Shown here: positions 1 through 9,444 of the stretch, piece by piece
Layout of the letters: each line of letters begins with the position of its first letter
Numbering within the stretch: the first letter of the stretch is position 1
DNA from: Paenibacillus riograndensis SBR5
GTDB taxonomy: Bacteria; Bacillota; Bacilli; Paenibacillales; Paenibacillaceae
DNA length: 64,000 bases
Direction of reading: 5' to 3'
Assembly (NCBI RefSeq): GCF_000981585.1
Contig: NZ_LN831776.1
Coordinates: 2,957,186-3,021,185 of the forward strand
Translations under genes and position numbers: made by a program
The notes under the pieces: generated by a model
What the model was told of the DNA's origin: nothing
Seen by the model: the letters and a program-made list of their open reading frames with translations, nothing else
Databases searched by the model: none

Positions 1-105
1 GTACAGCTCAGGACGGTTTTTCCTCTCCGCCAGAAAAGGGAAATCACGGCTGAATTCGTCCGCCAGCTGCTGCCCATATTCCAGATGCATCCAAATGTTC
101 GGCAT
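1..105 (-). CDS. Zinc-dependent phospholipase C-like protein, N-terminal fragment (cut by window edge)
   Basis: This is the first 35 codons of a minus-strand gene that runs off the left edge. The peptide begins MPNIWMHLEYGQQLADEF, which resembles the start of the zinc-dependent phospholipase C family proteins of Bacillota (MPNIW-H-.-FG). The ATG at 105 is preceded by an AGAGGGGTG ribosome-binding site at good spacing. A second ATG 4 nt upstream is in another frame and meets a stop after about 20 codons. Only the start is visible, so the family assignment rests on the N-terminal signature and the metal ligands cannot be checked. Confidence 0.6.
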   Translation of the reverse strand, partial: MPNIWMHLEYGQQLADEFSRDFPFLAERKNRPELY

Positions 106-364
106 TCATTTCACCCCTCTTGATCGTAGTTACCCTCAGCATACAGGCTTCATGTTAAAAGAGATTGGATAATGCTCAAGCGGATTGTAATTCTCTTGAT
201 AAAGCAGGAAGGAAAAACCGGCGCTGCCTGTGCTGCTTCACCTTTAGGTTACTCCTCACCCTAGTCAATTTCAAGAAGTACAGCAATCGGGAAGAAACTC
301 CTGCTGCTGCTTCATGCTATAATCGGGCGGTAAACACTCAAATAAATGCAGAGGTGATCAGAGA

Positions 365-781
365 ATGGGATTCAAAGCAGGCCAGCTTTTTGTCAATTTG
401 CCGGTAAATGATCTGCAGGCTTCGATTAACTTTTTTACCGCACTTGGTTTCGAATTCAATCTGCAGTATACCGATGAGAACGCCACATGTTTGATCATCA
501 ACGACAACACGTTTGCCATGCTGCTGACCAAAGAGTTCTTTAAGACGTTTGTCTCCAAGGAAATCGCCGACACCTCCAGCCACACTGAAGTCATCATGGC
601 CTTCTCCGCTTCCAGCAGAGCAGAGGTGGACGAGCTGGTGCACAAGGCGCTGGCCGCAGGCGGCAAGAAATATAATGATCCGGTCGACCACGGATTCATG
701 TACAGCTGGAGCTTCCAGGATATCGACGGGCATCTGTGGGAAACCATGTACATGGAAGAAGGCACGGTGGAGAACGCGTAA
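365..781 (+). CDS. VOC family (glyoxalase/bleomycin-resistance-like) protein
   Basis: The 138-residue protein has the size and pattern of a single-module vicinal oxygen chelate (VOC) protein: an N-terminal LFVNLPVNDLQASINFF segment, then a second beta-alpha-beta-beta-beta half ending in SFQDIDGHLWETMYM. Family members bind a metal or act as dioxygenases, glyoxalases or antibiotic-binding proteins, usually as dimers. The substrate cannot be told from sequence. The ATG follows GAGGTGATCAGAGA, an acceptable ribosome-binding site. A TGCTATAAT extended -10 lies at 315-323, about 40 nt upstream. The gene stands alone and ends before a good terminator. Confidence 0.85.
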   Translation: MGFKAGQLFVNLPVNDLQASINFFTALGFEFNLQYTDENATCLIINDNTFAMLLTKEFFKTFVSKEIADTSSHTEVIMAFSASSRAEVDELVHKALAAGGKKYNDPVDHGFMYSWSFQDIDGHLWETMYMEEGTVENA

Positions 782-883
782 ACGTATCATATCCGAATAC
801 GAGGCTGCCTACAAAGCTGTAAACCCGTAAGAAGAGCGAAATTAATTCATATACTGGGTACTTCATATCCTATCGGATTCTTA

Positions 884-930
884 AGAGCAGTGATTCTCCC
901 TTTACTGGAGAGCCGCTGCTCTTTGTTTTT
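884..930 (+). terminator. Intrinsic terminator downstream of the VOC gene
   Basis: AGAGCAG at 884 pairs with CTGCTCT ending at 922, extending through wobble pairs to a 16-bp stem with a short loop, followed by TTTGTTTTT. It closes the VOC transcript. The rest of the gap up to the MFS gene shows no ORF with a ribosome-binding site. Confidence 0.8.
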
Positions 931-1131
931 GGCTTTTCCTTCAGAGGAGAGCCTTCGCAGGTGCTGCTTCGGTAATGTCATTGGCAATTGAATTTCCTTT
1001 ATAAACAAAAGAAGGGAATTTAAGGGTTTATGCAGAATGTATTAAACTTACATATGCGGCAGTTAGAACATTAAAAGGTAAGTTTGGTTAAGGAATGCGA
1101 AAATCACGATGGAAAAGAGAGGAGAGATTTT

Positions 1132-2421
1132 TTGATTAAGCGGTCTTTTTATTATTTGTGGGGGTCTCAGACGATCTCTAATATCGCAGATATTATCTAC
1201 ATTTTGAGTATAACGGTATTGGTGTTCAGCTCCAGCAACTCTCTAATGCAGACCACTTTAATTCCGTTGTTCCGTTTGTCTGCCCAAGTGGTTAGCGGGC
1301 TGGTTGCACCTATCATTCTCGGCCGGTTCAGGCTCACGCGGATTTTGCTGTTCTCCCAGCTTGGGCAGTTTATCATTTTTACGCTGCTGCTGCTTTATTT
1401 ACGGGCCGTGCCTGAGCAAAGGTCGTTTCTTTTTATTTTTATGCTGGTGTTTGGCATGTCGTTTCTGGATGGCTGGACCAATCCGGCGCGGAATGCGCTG
1501 ATCCCCCGCTTAGCCGCCGGTGAGGGGCTCATGCGCGCCAATGGCTTGACGGCAGTCAGTGATCAAGTCGTTAAATGTGCAGGCTGGGCGCTCAGCGGGA
1601 TTATTGTAGCCTGGCTCGGTACATTGAATACGCTCCTGATCGCATCCTGCTGTTATTTGGTGGCTGCAACCGTCACCTCATTCATTCGTGATCCGCTGGA
1701 TCATCAGAAATCAGGCTCTGAATCTCCTGCATCCGCTGCCCGTCCGGCAGCAGCCGAATCCAAAGGAGGGTATTGGAAAGAACTTGGGGAAGGGTGGAGG
1801 ATTATTTGGCATAACCGCCGCATTCGTTCTCTGATGATCGTGGACAGCATAGATACCATTGGAGGAACTTCCTGGCTTGGTGTATTTATTCTGGCGTATG
1901 TGACTCAGGTGCTGCATAAGGATGCAAGCTGGTGGGGGTTCATGAATGCCTCATTCTTTTCCGGTACGATTCTAGGCGGGGTGCTTGTTGTCGGGTTGGT
2001 TAAACGGCTGCAAAAGAACAGCTTTTTGTACATGCTTGGAGCATTGTTTGTGTATGTGCTGATTACAGTAGTATTTGCTCTTAATACGATCCCGGCTGCT
2101 GCGCTTGTTCTTTTTGCCGTCTCAGGTTTACCGGTGCAAATGGCTGGAATTATTCGCCGTACCCTGCTGCAGACAAGCGCTCCGGCTGCTCAGCTCCCAA
2201 AAGTGATGGCAGGCATTGATGTGCTCACGAACCTTGCCTTTGGCTTATCATTGTTGTTCTTGGGATGGTATGCAGACCGCTTTGGAATGGTACAAGTGTA
2301 TCTGCTGGCTGCGGCTATGACGACAATTGCTGTTTTGATCGGGTGGTTCTACCGGAGGGAGTTTCAGGAAAGTGTGCAAGCGGGCCATCCAGCTGTCACA
2401 GACGAAAGGGTAAGCAGCTAA
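1132..2421 (+). CDS. MFS transporter, probable drug/metabolite efflux
   Basis: A hydrophobic protein of about 429 residues with roughly twelve membrane segments and a central soluble loop rich in Ser/Ala/Pro (around nt 1700-1770), as in major facilitator transporters of the macrolide-efflux/EntS-like group. The motif FGMSFLDGWTNPARNALIPRL (nt about 1450-1510) matches the conserved region after TM4 in that group. I place the start at TTG 1132 because GAGAGGAGAG lies 7 nt upstream. An in-frame TTG at 1084 would add 16 charged residues before the first membrane helix and has no clear ribosome-binding site. Direction and substrate of transport are not determinable here. No partner gene is adjacent. 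Confidence 0.85.
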   Translation: MIKRSFYYLWGSQTISNIADIIYILSITVLVFSSSNSLMQTTLIPLFRLSAQVVSGLVAPIILGRFRLTRILLFSQLGQFIIFTLLLLYLRAVPEQRSFLFIFMLVFGMSFLDGWTNPARNALIPRLAAGEGLMRANGLTAVSDQVVKCAGWALSGIIVAWLGTLNTLLIASCCYLVAATVTSFIRDPLDHQKSGSESPASAARPAAAESKGGYWKELGEGWRIIWHNRRIRSLMIVDSIDTIGGTSWLGVFILAYVTQVLHKDASWWGFMNASFFSGTILGGVLVVGLVKRLQKNSFLYMLGALFVYVLITVVFALNTIPAAALVLFAVSGLPVQMAGIIRRTLLQTSAPAAQLPKVMAGIDVLTNLAFGLSLLFLGWYADRFGMVQVYLLAAAMTTIAVLIGWFYRREFQESVQAGHPAVTDERVSS

Positions 2422-2575
2422 AGACCTATAGCGAATCCGTCCTTGCGGAAAATGAACCAGTCAAGGATTTCTGTCCTCATTCTTAGGGCTGGATCGACTT
2501 TAAGGTAGGATTAAGTATGCCAAGTAAGTTATACTGATACCAAAAGTTTATTCAAGCTCCAGAGGAGGTACATAC

Positions 2576-3748
2576 ATGAATTACTCTTTTTCCAACCGTA
2601 TCGCGGCACTGCAGCCGTCCATTATCAGAGAAATTTTGAAAGCGACATCGGGCCAGGATGTCATCCCGTTTTCTGCAGGCAATCCGGCCCCGGAGACCTT
2701 TCCGATCGAAGCTATCCGGTCGTTTACGAGAGACATTCTGGAACAAGACCCGGTGACGGCGCTCCAGTACGGGATAACAGAGGGATATTCCCCCCTCCGT
2801 CAGGCGCTGACTGATCATTTAAGATCAGGATTTAATACGGGAAAAGATGCAGACAGCCTGTTCATCGTATCCGGTGCCCAACAGGGGATTGAGCTGGCTT
2901 GCAAAGTATTCTGCAATGAAGGCGACACGATTATTTGTGAGAGTCCCAGCTTTATTGGCTCGCTCAATTCATTCCGCTCTTCCGGCGCAAGGCTGGTTGG
3001 CGTTCCGATGGAACCGGACGGAATCAGTCTTGACAGGCTGGAGCATGCCCTGAAGACAGAGCCCAATGTAAAGCTGCTGTATTTGATTCCAAGCTTCCAG
3101 AATCCGACGGGAATCACAACAAGCCTGGAGAAACGGAAAGCGGTTTATACGCTGGCTAAAAAGCATGGTGTTGTCATTCTTGAAGACAATCCTTACGGAG
3201 AGCTGCGCTTTGGCGGGGAAGACGTGCCGACGATCAAATCGCTGGATGATGAAGGCTTGGTGATCTATGTGGGATCGTTCTCCAAAATTTTGTCCGCCGG
3301 CCTTCGCGTGGGTTTTGTTCTCGCCCCGGATGAAATCATTCAAAAGATGGTGGTTGCCAAGCAGGGGGAGGATGTGCATACGGCAATGCTTCCGCAAATT
3401 CTGGCGTACAAGTTCATGAAGGAATACGATTACGCAGGCCACGTCCGGCAGATCCGGGAGGTCTATCTCCGAAAATGCACCCTGATGACGGACAGCATCA
3501 AGCAATATACAGATGGTTCAATGGCATTTACCCGGCCCGATGGGGGATTGTTTCTATGGTGCGAGCTGCCTCAGAGTATAACGATGCTGGATTATTGTAA
3601 AAAGGCAGCGGCACACGGGGTTGCTGTCGTTCCGGGAACAGCGTTCCTTGTTGATCCGGGTGAGCCCTGCAACGCAATCAGACTGAATTTCTCTACGCCT
3701 TCAGATGAACAAATCGTGAAGGGGATTCAAATTTTGGGCCAGCTCTAA
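2576..3748 (+). CDS. PLP-dependent aminotransferase (class I/II, 2-aminoadipate-type)
   Basis: The 390-residue enzyme has the fold-type I aminotransferase signature set: SGAQQGIELA (residues 99-108), QNPTG (175-179), ILEDNPYGELRF (201-212) with the pyridine-N-binding Asp204, and SFSK with the Schiff-base lysine Lys237, followed by AGLRVGF. The C-terminal NAIRLNFS supplies the carboxylate-binding arginine. The pattern is that of the free-standing relatives of MocR/GntR aminotransferase domains, typified by 2-aminoadipate and aromatic aminotransferases. The natural amino donor is unknown. GAGGAGG lies just upstream of the ATG. The gene is monocistronic and ends at a terminator. Confidence 0.88.
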   Translation: MNYSFSNRIAALQPSIIREILKATSGQDVIPFSAGNPAPETFPIEAIRSFTRDILEQDPVTALQYGITEGYSPLRQALTDHLRSGFNTGKDADSLFIVSGAQQGIELACKVFCNEGDTIICESPSFIGSLNSFRSSGARLVGVPMEPDGISLDRLEHALKTEPNVKLLYLIPSFQNPTGITTSLEKRKAVYTLAKKHGVVILEDNPYGELRFGGEDVPTIKSLDDEGLVIYVGSFSKILSAGLRVGFVLAPDEIIQKMVVAKQGEDVHTAMLPQILAYKFMKEYDYAGHVRQIREVYLRKCTLMTDSIKQYTDGSMAFTRPDGGLFLWCELPQSITMLDYCKKAAAHGVAVVPGTAFLVDPGEPCNAIRLNFSTPSDEQIVKGIQILGQL

Positions 3749-3785
3749 GGGAAAGAGCCGGCTCCTGCACTGGATATATTAAGCA

Positions 3786-3817
3786 CGCCGCTGATTCCGG
3801 TCAGCGGTGTTTTTTTG
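3786..3817 (+). terminator. Intrinsic terminator after the aminotransferase gene
   Basis: CCGCTGA (3788-3794) and TCAGCGG (3801-3807) form a 7-bp stem around TTCCGG, followed by TGTTTTTTT. It separates the aminotransferase from the AraC regulator and argues against an AraC start as far upstream as 3807. Confidence 0.8.
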
Positions 3818-3935
3818 GATGTATGCTGCACTGCAGCGGTTTCAATTTTCTGGTTCCAATTATTTAGAATTTGTGATATTATTTATGCGAACTTACGTTC
3901 TTAAGATCAATCCCCGACGAAGGGTGGACCTTACA

Positions 3936-4721
3936 GTGACAGAACGGTTTGCAGAGATTGACGGCGTTATCGCTTATATTCACCAGCATATGTATGATCA
4001 TCTTCCGCTGGAGCGCCTGGCCCGCTACGCCGGCTACAGTCCTTATCATTTTGCCCGCATCTTCAAAGAACGGACCGGACTTTCCCCGCTGTATTATGTT
4101 TCTTCCCACCGCCTGCAGCGGGCGAAGGACCTGCTGCTGCGCACAGGACTTACCGTCCGCGATATTTCGCTGGAGATCGGGCAGCAGAGCCTCGGGACCT
4201 TCACGTCCCGTTTCGCCGCCAGGGTCGGGATGTCTCCGGCAGAGTTCCGCAATTCGGTCCAGTATGCCGGAGATCAGATGAGCTCGCTGAGGAAGCTGCA
4301 GGACTGGCGGTCTTCTTATCCCATCAGCAGGCTGCCTTCGTCCGTACACGGAACGATTTCCGCTGAGGTTCCTTTTGACGGGGTTATTCTAATTGGGCTC
4401 TTCGCCAAACCCATCCCCGAGGGGCTGCCCCTGTACGGCACCCTGCTGTCCTCCCTGGGGCATTTTCACTTCGATCATGTGGCGCCCGGGACTTATTACC
4501 TGCTTGCCACCTCCATTTCCTGGGGAACGCGGACGCTGGATTTCATGCTTCCCCATTCCACATTGCGTACCCGGTCGAGGGCTCCGATCCACGTCGGCCC
4601 GGGCTCGCTGGTCCCGCATCAGCAGGTAACGCTGCGTCCCCCAAGACTGGACGACCCGCCGATCCTTATTTCACTGCCGCTGCTTATGAACCGTTTCCTG
4701 AACCGGATTGCGGTCAGATAG
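3936..4721 (+). CDS. AraC-family transcriptional regulator (N-terminal HTH)
   Basis: The DNA-binding domain is at the N-terminus: IDGVIAYIHQHMYDHLPL opens the first helix-turn-helix, YAGYSPYHFARIFKERTG is the first recognition region, and GMSPAEFR closes the second. A beta-rich domain of about 130 residues follows (VHGTISAEVPFDGVILIGLF and onward); I do not recognise it, and it could be a ligand sensor. The reading frame is open back to 3807, inside the preceding terminator. GTG 3936 is preferred because AAGGGTGG sits 7 nt upstream and the HTH begins directly after. GTG 3924 is the alternative. No obvious target gene is adjacent; the next gene is a chemoreceptor. Confidence 0.78.
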   Translation: MTERFAEIDGVIAYIHQHMYDHLPLERLARYAGYSPYHFARIFKERTGLSPLYYVSSHRLQRAKDLLLRTGLTVRDISLEIGQQSLGTFTSRFAARVGMSPAEFRNSVQYAGDQMSSLRKLQDWRSSYPISRLPSSVHGTISAEVPFDGVILIGLFAKPIPEGLPLYGTLLSSLGHFHFDHVAPGTYYLLATSISWGTRTLDFMLPHSTLRTRSRAPIHVGPGSLVPHQQVTLRPPRLDDPPILISLPLLMNRFLNRIAVR

Positions 4722-4876
4722 CCGGGAGGCCTCTTTCGTGTTAACATTTTCGCAACAGATTCTTTACGGTCCGCATACAAAAGTGAAGAGGGCATTTAAT
4801 ATCCAGCTTCTACAATGAGTGTGTTAGTAAAATATACCTATTGTATGTTGAAGCTTGATATGAAGGGATGATTCGC

Positions 4877-6691
4877 TTGAAGGGAAACCCGCTGCACTTT
4901 TCTATGAAATGGAAGCTGATTTTAAGCTTTCTGGTCATTGCGCTTATTTTTCTGGGCGTGGCTGTGTACCAAGGAAATAAGATCGGACAAGTGGAGCTTT
5001 CTATGGAAAAGCAAAAAACGGAGATGGAAAACAGGATCACTGTCTCAACGGTTACTAAGCTGCTGCAGGAACTGAACCGTGCTGAAACGGCGCTTGCTGA
5101 AGCCAATGATCCGGAGCTGGCAGCCCCGCTTGAGGACAAGCAGCAGGAGCTTGCCCGGGAAATGGCCAAAATACATTTTGAGGCCGCAACCCCTGCACTC
5201 ACAATCCTTGAACTGCTGCGGACCCAGACTGGAGAATATAACGGGACCATGGATCAACTGGTTCAGACCCTGGAAGACGACAGCCTTGATCCATTGACGG
5301 TACTGGAACGGACGGATGAATTACATACGAAGGCATTGGCACTGAGCCAGTCTATGCTGGAGACGAACGGCAAGCTGTATGCGGCAGCGGCGGATAATGC
5401 CGAGCGGGCGCAGAGTTATTCTTTTCTTTTGCTGGACCAGACCGTTTCAGTTGTCATCTATGCGGCAGGGGGAGTATTCCTGTTCATGCTGCTGCTCGGC
5501 TGGCTGCTGATCCGCTCTTTTGTGTCGCCGGTCGGTAAGCTGCAGGCAGCCCTGCGGGAGATTGCCGAAGGAGATTTGCGGCAGCAGATCAACTCCCCCT
5601 ATAACGATGAGCTTGGCCGGCTGAGCCACCATTTCGATCATATGGTGCGCCGGGTGCGCGACATGCTGCGGCAGACCTTAAATGCGGCCTCTTCCCTGGC
5701 GGATTATTCGCACTCATTTCAGCAATCCTCCACTATTACCGCCCATACCAATCAGGATATTCTTCGCACCATCCAGGAGATTTCCGCGGGGGCGGAGCAG
5801 CAGGCGGTGCAGTCAGAACAGAGTACGGTGCTGCTGCAGGAACTGGAACGCGGGGTTCAGGAGATTACCGATTATACGGATATGATGCTCTCAACGAGTG
5901 AAACGGCCAATCGGAATACACGCAAAGGCGCAGATACGGTTACCGCACTCCGGGAGATTTCCCGGCATTCCCGGGATTCCATCACGAAGGTATATGAGGC
6001 GCTGGAAACGCTTGTTCAGCAGTCCGGCGATATTTCGCGCATCACTAATTCCATTACGGAAATTTCCAAGCAGACAAATATTCTATCCCTGAACGCCGCC
6101 ATTGAAGCAGCAAGGGCAGGAGCTTCGGGCAAAGGCTTTGCCGTCATCGCGGACGAGGTCCGGCATTTATCTGTGCAGACGAACGATTCCTCTATACATA
6201 TCAGTAAGATCATCAGTGAGCTGCAGGACAGCATGGCGGGTTTCCAGAAATATATGCTGGGGACCAAAAAAAACCTGGAGGCGCAGGACCACCAGGTGGT
6301 GGAGACGCTTGCTTCCTTCGAAGCCATTGACGAATCCATTACCGGGATCAGCCGCCAGATCGGGCAAATTCACCAGAAGGTGGAGCAGACCCGGCACATC
6401 AATTCCCGGCTGGCCGAATCTGTGCATTCTGTAGCGGCTGTAGCCGAGCAGACGGCAGCGGGCGTGGAAGAGGTCAACGCTTCCAGCACCCAGCAGGATC
6501 AGGCGATCAGTGATATTGCCCGGCAGGCTGTGGAGATCAATGAAATTTCGCAGCAGCTGTTCCGGGAAATTAATGTGTTCCAAATCGCCGAAGAGACCGG
6601 AGCGGATGCCCCGGCCGGTCAACTGCTTATTATGGAAGAAACCAGAGCTGAGAGTGAGGAGACAGGTCCGCTACTCGCGCTTGCGGAGTGA
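4877..6691 (+). CDS. Methyl-accepting chemotaxis protein
   Basis: A transmembrane chemoreceptor of about 604 residues. A membrane helix near the N-terminus (WKLILSFLVIALIFLGVAV) is followed by about 155 residues of helical extracytoplasmic domain of the four-helix-bundle type, a second membrane helix (VVIYAAGGVFLFMLLLGWLL), a HAMP linker (FVSPVGKLQAALREIAEGD) and a long coiled-coil signalling domain. The hairpin tip that contacts CheA/CheW is visible as [18 protein letters not shown] (around residues 400-417). The ligand is unknown. TTG 4877 has AAGGG 9 nt upstream. ATG 4868 is in frame but abuts the SD. The 3' end overlaps the convergent epimerase gene by 21 bp. Confidence 0.92.
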   Translation: MKGNPLHFSMKWKLILSFLVIALIFLGVAVYQGNKIGQVELSMEKQKTEMENRITVSTVTKLLQELNRAETALAEANDPELAAPLEDKQQELAREMAKIHFEAATPALTILELLRTQTGEYNGTMDQLVQTLEDDSLDPLTVLERTDELHTKALALSQSMLETNGKLYAAAADNAERAQSYSFLLLDQTVSVVIYAAGGVFLFMLLLGWLLIRSFVSPVGKLQAALREIAEGDLRQQINSPYNDELGRLSHHFDHMVRRVRDMLRQTLNAASSLADYSHSFQQSSTITAHTNQDILRTIQEISAGAEQQAVQSEQSTVLLQELERGVQEITDYTDMMLSTSETANRNTRKGADTVTALREISRHSRDSITKVYEALETLVQQSGDISRITNSITEISKQTNILSLNAAIEAARAGASGKGFAVIADEVRHLSVQTNDSSIHISKIISELQDSMAGFQKYMLGTKKNLEAQDHQVVETLASFEAIDESITGISRQIGQIHQKVEQTRHINSRLAESVHSVAAVAEQTAAGVEEVNASSTQQDQAISDIARQAVEINEISQQLFREINVFQIAEETGADAPAGQLLIMEETRAESEETGPLLALAE

Positions 6692-7576
6692 AGCATTCAG
6701 CTCCGTTGCCAGTTCCCCGATCAGCTCCGGGAACCACTCCGCCAGCTTCAGAAACTGAAAGCCCGCCCCGCGGGCTTTTGCTGTATCCATGTACCAGGAT
6801 TCTTCGATTCCAAACGGCGACATATCCTGGTCAGCTGTTTCGCTTAGAACCACCGCCTCCCGTCCTGTCTTCTGCCCGATGATGTTAAGGATATCCCCGA
6901 TTGCAAGCGTCCCGTCCGAGCAGGCATTCACAGGCCCTGCAAGCTGGGAGAAGCCCAGCCCGTACAGGAAATCCGCCGCCTCATCGGAACGGATGAACGA
7001 AATAAGCGCCCCCGGATTCGGTACGCCGATAGCTTTTCCTTCCAGCACATGCTCAATATGAAAATGCAGCCGCTTCGTATAATCATCCGTACCGAGCACA
7101 ATCGGAAACCGGACCGCAGCGGCCGGAAAAGCAGCTTGCGTCAAGAGTACCGTTTCCGCCAGTCTTTTGCCTTCCTGGTAGTTGAAATCTTCCTTAGCGC
7201 CAAGCCGCAGCGGAAAGGACAGCGGATCAAAATCCGCTTCGCGGAGAATTCCGGGTCCGGGGTCATACACCGACAGGCTGGAGGTGAGGATGTAACGCTT
7301 GGCGGTCTCCGCAAATATACGGCTGGCCGCAGCCGCCTCATCGGGAGAAAAACAGATGTTGTCATAGACCACATCCCACACCGTATCTCTCACTGCTTCA
7401 GCAAGTGCCTTGGCATCCGTGCGGTCCACGTTCAGCCGGTTCACACGGCTGCCAAAGCCGTCCTTTGTGATTCCTCTTGTAAGAATCGTGACTTGGGTGT
7501 CGGCATCCTGAAACAGGCGTTCCACCAACCGTTTGCCAAAAAAACGGGTTCCCCCGAGTACAAGTATATTCCTCAC
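6671..7576 (-). CDS. NAD-dependent epimerase/dehydratase family protein
   Basis: A protein of about 301 residues with an extended short-chain dehydrogenase fold. RNILVLGGTRFFGKRLVERL at the N-terminus is the Rossmann GGTRFxG nucleotide-binding motif, and YILTSSLSVYDPG carries the conserved serine. The Tyr/Lys catalytic pair appears as FNYQEGKRLAE (Y-x3-K). Members act on nucleotide sugars or, in plant and cyanobacterial relatives, on RNA; the substrate is unclear. GTG 7576 has AAGGAG 8-9 nt upstream. A GTG at 7585 lies inside that SD and is unlikely. The gene is convergent with the chemoreceptor and overlaps its 3' end. Confidence 0.85.
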   Translation of the reverse strand: MRNILVLGGTRFFGKRLVERLFQDADTQVTILTRGITKDGFGSRVNRLNVDRTDAKALAEAVRDTVWDVVYDNICFSPDEAAAASRIFAETAKRYILTSSLSVYDPGPGILREADFDPLSFPLRLGAKEDFNYQEGKRLAETVLLTQAAFPAAAVRFPIVLGTDDYTKRLHFHIEHVLEGKAIGVPNPGALISFIRSDEAADFLYGLGFSQLAGPVNACSDGTLAIGDILNIIGQKTGREAVVLSETADQDMSPFGIEESWYMDTAKARGAGFQFLKLAEWFPELIGELATELNASLRKRE

Positions 7577-7688
7577 GTTATACACTCCTTCTTAAACAGA
7601 GTCACGCTATAAATGATCCATCTATTCAGAACTTAAGCATTCTATTGCAGAAAGTACAGTCATATCAAAAATAACCATTTTCCGCATA

Positions 7689-8456
7689 TTACGCTGCCAT
7701 CCGCAGGCCCGCCATCCCGCCAGCCATCATGCTGGTGCCGGAACTTCCCCCGCCAAAACCCAGCATCTGCACAGTGCCGCTGCTGACCGCCATCGTCATC
7801 TCCGCCGCTGTCTCCCGGCGGAGCAGCTCCAGCATGACGGGAAGCTGGCCTTTTTCATAGGATTCCGCCAGCGCCTGGAGCAAAATCCGGAAATCCAGGT
7901 CCTGCGGCTGCGCAGGGCCGTCATCCTCCGCGAGTTCTTTGCGGACCGCCCCGAGTGCCTGACGCGCCCGGTGCAGCGCCGCCTTGACGGCTCCTTCGGT
8001 GGTGCCAAGCATTTCTGCCGTTTCACCTGCCGGGTAATCAAGCACATCGCGCATTACGAAAACCGTTCTTTGCAGCGGGGATAAATGACGGATCAGCGCC
8101 TGAAAAGCCATCTCGATCTCAGACCGTCCGCTCTCCGGTGCTTGACCGGACATCTGGCCTTGAGCGAGCGCCGCCACAGCTTGCGTGTGTTCCAGCACAC
8201 GTCCAAGCGAGGTTTTACGCCGCATGGCATCAATCCAGGTGTTTTTGGCAATCCGCAGCAGCAGTGCTTCGGGATTCGGGCTGTCTGCGAATTTTTTATA
8301 AGCAAGCGTTTTGGTCCAGGTGTCCTGGGCTAAGTCCTCGGCTTCAACCCGGGAGCGGGTCAGCGACAGGCAATACCTGAACAGAGCCTCGCGAAGCGGC
8401 GGGTAACTTTGTTCATCCATTAATACGGCGGTGCTGTATGGTTCAAGGATCGACAC
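7689..8456 (-). CDS. ECF-type RNA polymerase sigma-70 factor
   Basis: The 255-residue protein contains a sigma region 2 ([20 protein letters not shown], then DTWTKTL) and region 4 ([20 protein letters not shown] with the helix-turn-helix [20 protein letters not shown]). It lacks regions 1 and 3, as expected of group 4 (ECF) sigma factors. A C-terminal extension of about 75 residues ends in a Gly/Met-rich tail ([19 protein letters not shown]). Some ECF groups use C-terminal extensions in place of a separate anti-sigma factor, and no anti-sigma gene is adjacent here. GTG 8456 follows AAGGAGATG at 8 nt. The promoter is annotated separately. Confidence 0.9.
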   Translation of the reverse strand: MSILEPYSTAVLMDEQSYPPLREALFRYCLSLTRSRVEAEDLAQDTWTKTLAYKKFADSPNPEALLLRIAKNTWIDAMRRKTSLGRVLEHTQAVAALAQGQMSGQAPESGRSEIEMAFQALIRHLSPLQRTVFVMRDVLDYPAGETAEMLGTTEGAVKAALHRARQALGAVRKELAEDDGPAQPQDLDFRILLQALAESYEKGQLPVMLELLRRETAAEMTMAVSSGTVQMLGFGGGSSGTSMMAGGMAGLRMAA

Positions 8457-8502
8457 CTGCGATCATCTCCTTTTTGCTCATCCTGGGTTTTCTGTTGCCT
8501 CT

Positions 8503-8530
8503 ATTATATAAACGATCTGCACAATGTAAA
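8503..8530 (-). promoter_or_regulatory. SigA-type promoter of the ECF sigma gene
   Basis: Read on the minus strand, TTTACA (8530-8525), a 16-bp spacer and TATAAT (8508-8503) form a near-consensus vegetative promoter about 45 nt upstream of the sigma-factor SD. It points away from clpP. Confidence 0.65.
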
Positions 8531-8636
8531 AGATACGCTGTCTTCACAGTTATTTTGCGGGGAACTCTGGCGTATCCTTTGCAGGGCCCCATCCGTTTAC
8601 AGGGTATCAACCAAAGCTACTCAAGGAGGCATGAAC

Positions 8637-9218
8637 ATGAGCGTAATTCCTTATGTCATTGAACAAACAAGCAGGGGGGAGCGTTCCTACGATATTTATT
8701 CCCGGCTGCTGAAGGACCGGATTGTGTTCGTAGGTGCGGCCATCGACGACCAGCTCGCAAACAGCATCATCGCCCAGCTGCTGTTCCTGGCGGCAGACGA
8801 GCCGGATAAGGATATCCAGATGTATATCAACAGCCCGGGAGGTTCGACTACCGCAGGCTTCGGCATTTATGATACGATGCAGGTAATCAAACCGCAGGTC
8901 AGTACAATTTGCACCGGCTTTGCGGCTTCCTTTGCTTCCCTTCTGCTGCTGGCCGGAGCAACCGGCAAACGGTACGCACTGCCGAACAGCGAGATTATGA
9001 TCCATCAGCCGCATGGCGGAGCTCAGGGCCAGGCCAGCGACATTGCCATCAGCGCACGCCGTATCCTGCAGATTAGGGAAAAGGTGGTGCAGATCAGCGC
9101 AGAACGCACGGGACAGCCGGCGGAGAAGGTGGCGAAGGATATGGACCGGGATTATTTTATGTCGGCCCAGGAGGCGCTGGAATACGGCATTATTGACAAG
9201 GTCATTACCAAACTGTAA
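8637..9218 (+). CDS. clpP: ATP-dependent Clp protease proteolytic subunit (ClpP paralogue)
   Basis: The 193-residue serine protease aligns throughout with Clp[29 protein letters not shown], and the catalytic triad Ser98 (GFAAS), His123 (MIHQPHGG) and Asp172 (DRDYF), at the residue numbers usual for ClpP. It would form the tetradecameric chamber fed by a Clp ATPase. The strand around the active serine reads [14 protein letters not shown] where housekeeping Bacillus ClpP has GMAASMGAFLLAAG, which suggests a secondary paralogue. ATG 8637 is 7 nt from AAGGAGG; ATG 8631 is too close. No ClpX/ClpC gene is nearby. Two small genes follow closely and may be cotranscribed. Confidence 0.93.
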   Translation: MSVIPYVIEQTSRGERSYDIYSRLLKDRIVFVGAAIDDQLANSIIAQLLFLAADEPDKDIQMYINSPGGSTTAGFGIYDTMQVIKPQVSTICTGFAASFASLLLLAGATGKRYALPNSEIMIHQPHGGAQGQASDIAISARRILQIREKVVQISAERTGQPAEKVAKDMDRDYFMSAQEALEYGIIDKVITKL

Positions 9219-9237
9219 GCAGAGGAGCGGATTCTAA

Positions 9238-9444
9238 ATGCTGGAAGCTTTAAAAGGCCAAGAGGTCAGTATGAATTTTCTGGATGGTTCAAGTGTAAGA
9301 GGCGGTGTTCTGGAGGAAATCGACGAGCGGTTTGTCAAATATCGTACCGAATATCAGGTGCTGTACATTCCCATTACCTCGATCCGCGCTGTGGCTGTGG
9401 AGACGAAAGAGCGTGAGCGTCCACGGGTAGGATTTGGGCAATAG
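9238..9444 (+). CDS. Small conserved-looking protein, SH3/Sm-like beta barrel predicted
   Basis: This 68-residue protein begins 19 nt after clpP with AGAGGAGCGG upstream. The alternation KGQEVSMNFLDGSSVRGGVL, then VKYRTEYQVLYIPITSIRAV, resembles small five-strand barrels (Sm/SH3-like) in which a ligand loop precedes a YIPI-type strand. The charged tail KERERPR is probably flexible. I cannot assign a function. Position suggests translation from the clpP transcript, and its end overlaps the start of the next gene by 11 bp. Confidence 0.7.
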   Translation: MLEALKGQEVSMNFLDGSSVRGGVLEEIDERFVKYRTEYQVLYIPITSIRAVAVETKERERPRVGFGQ

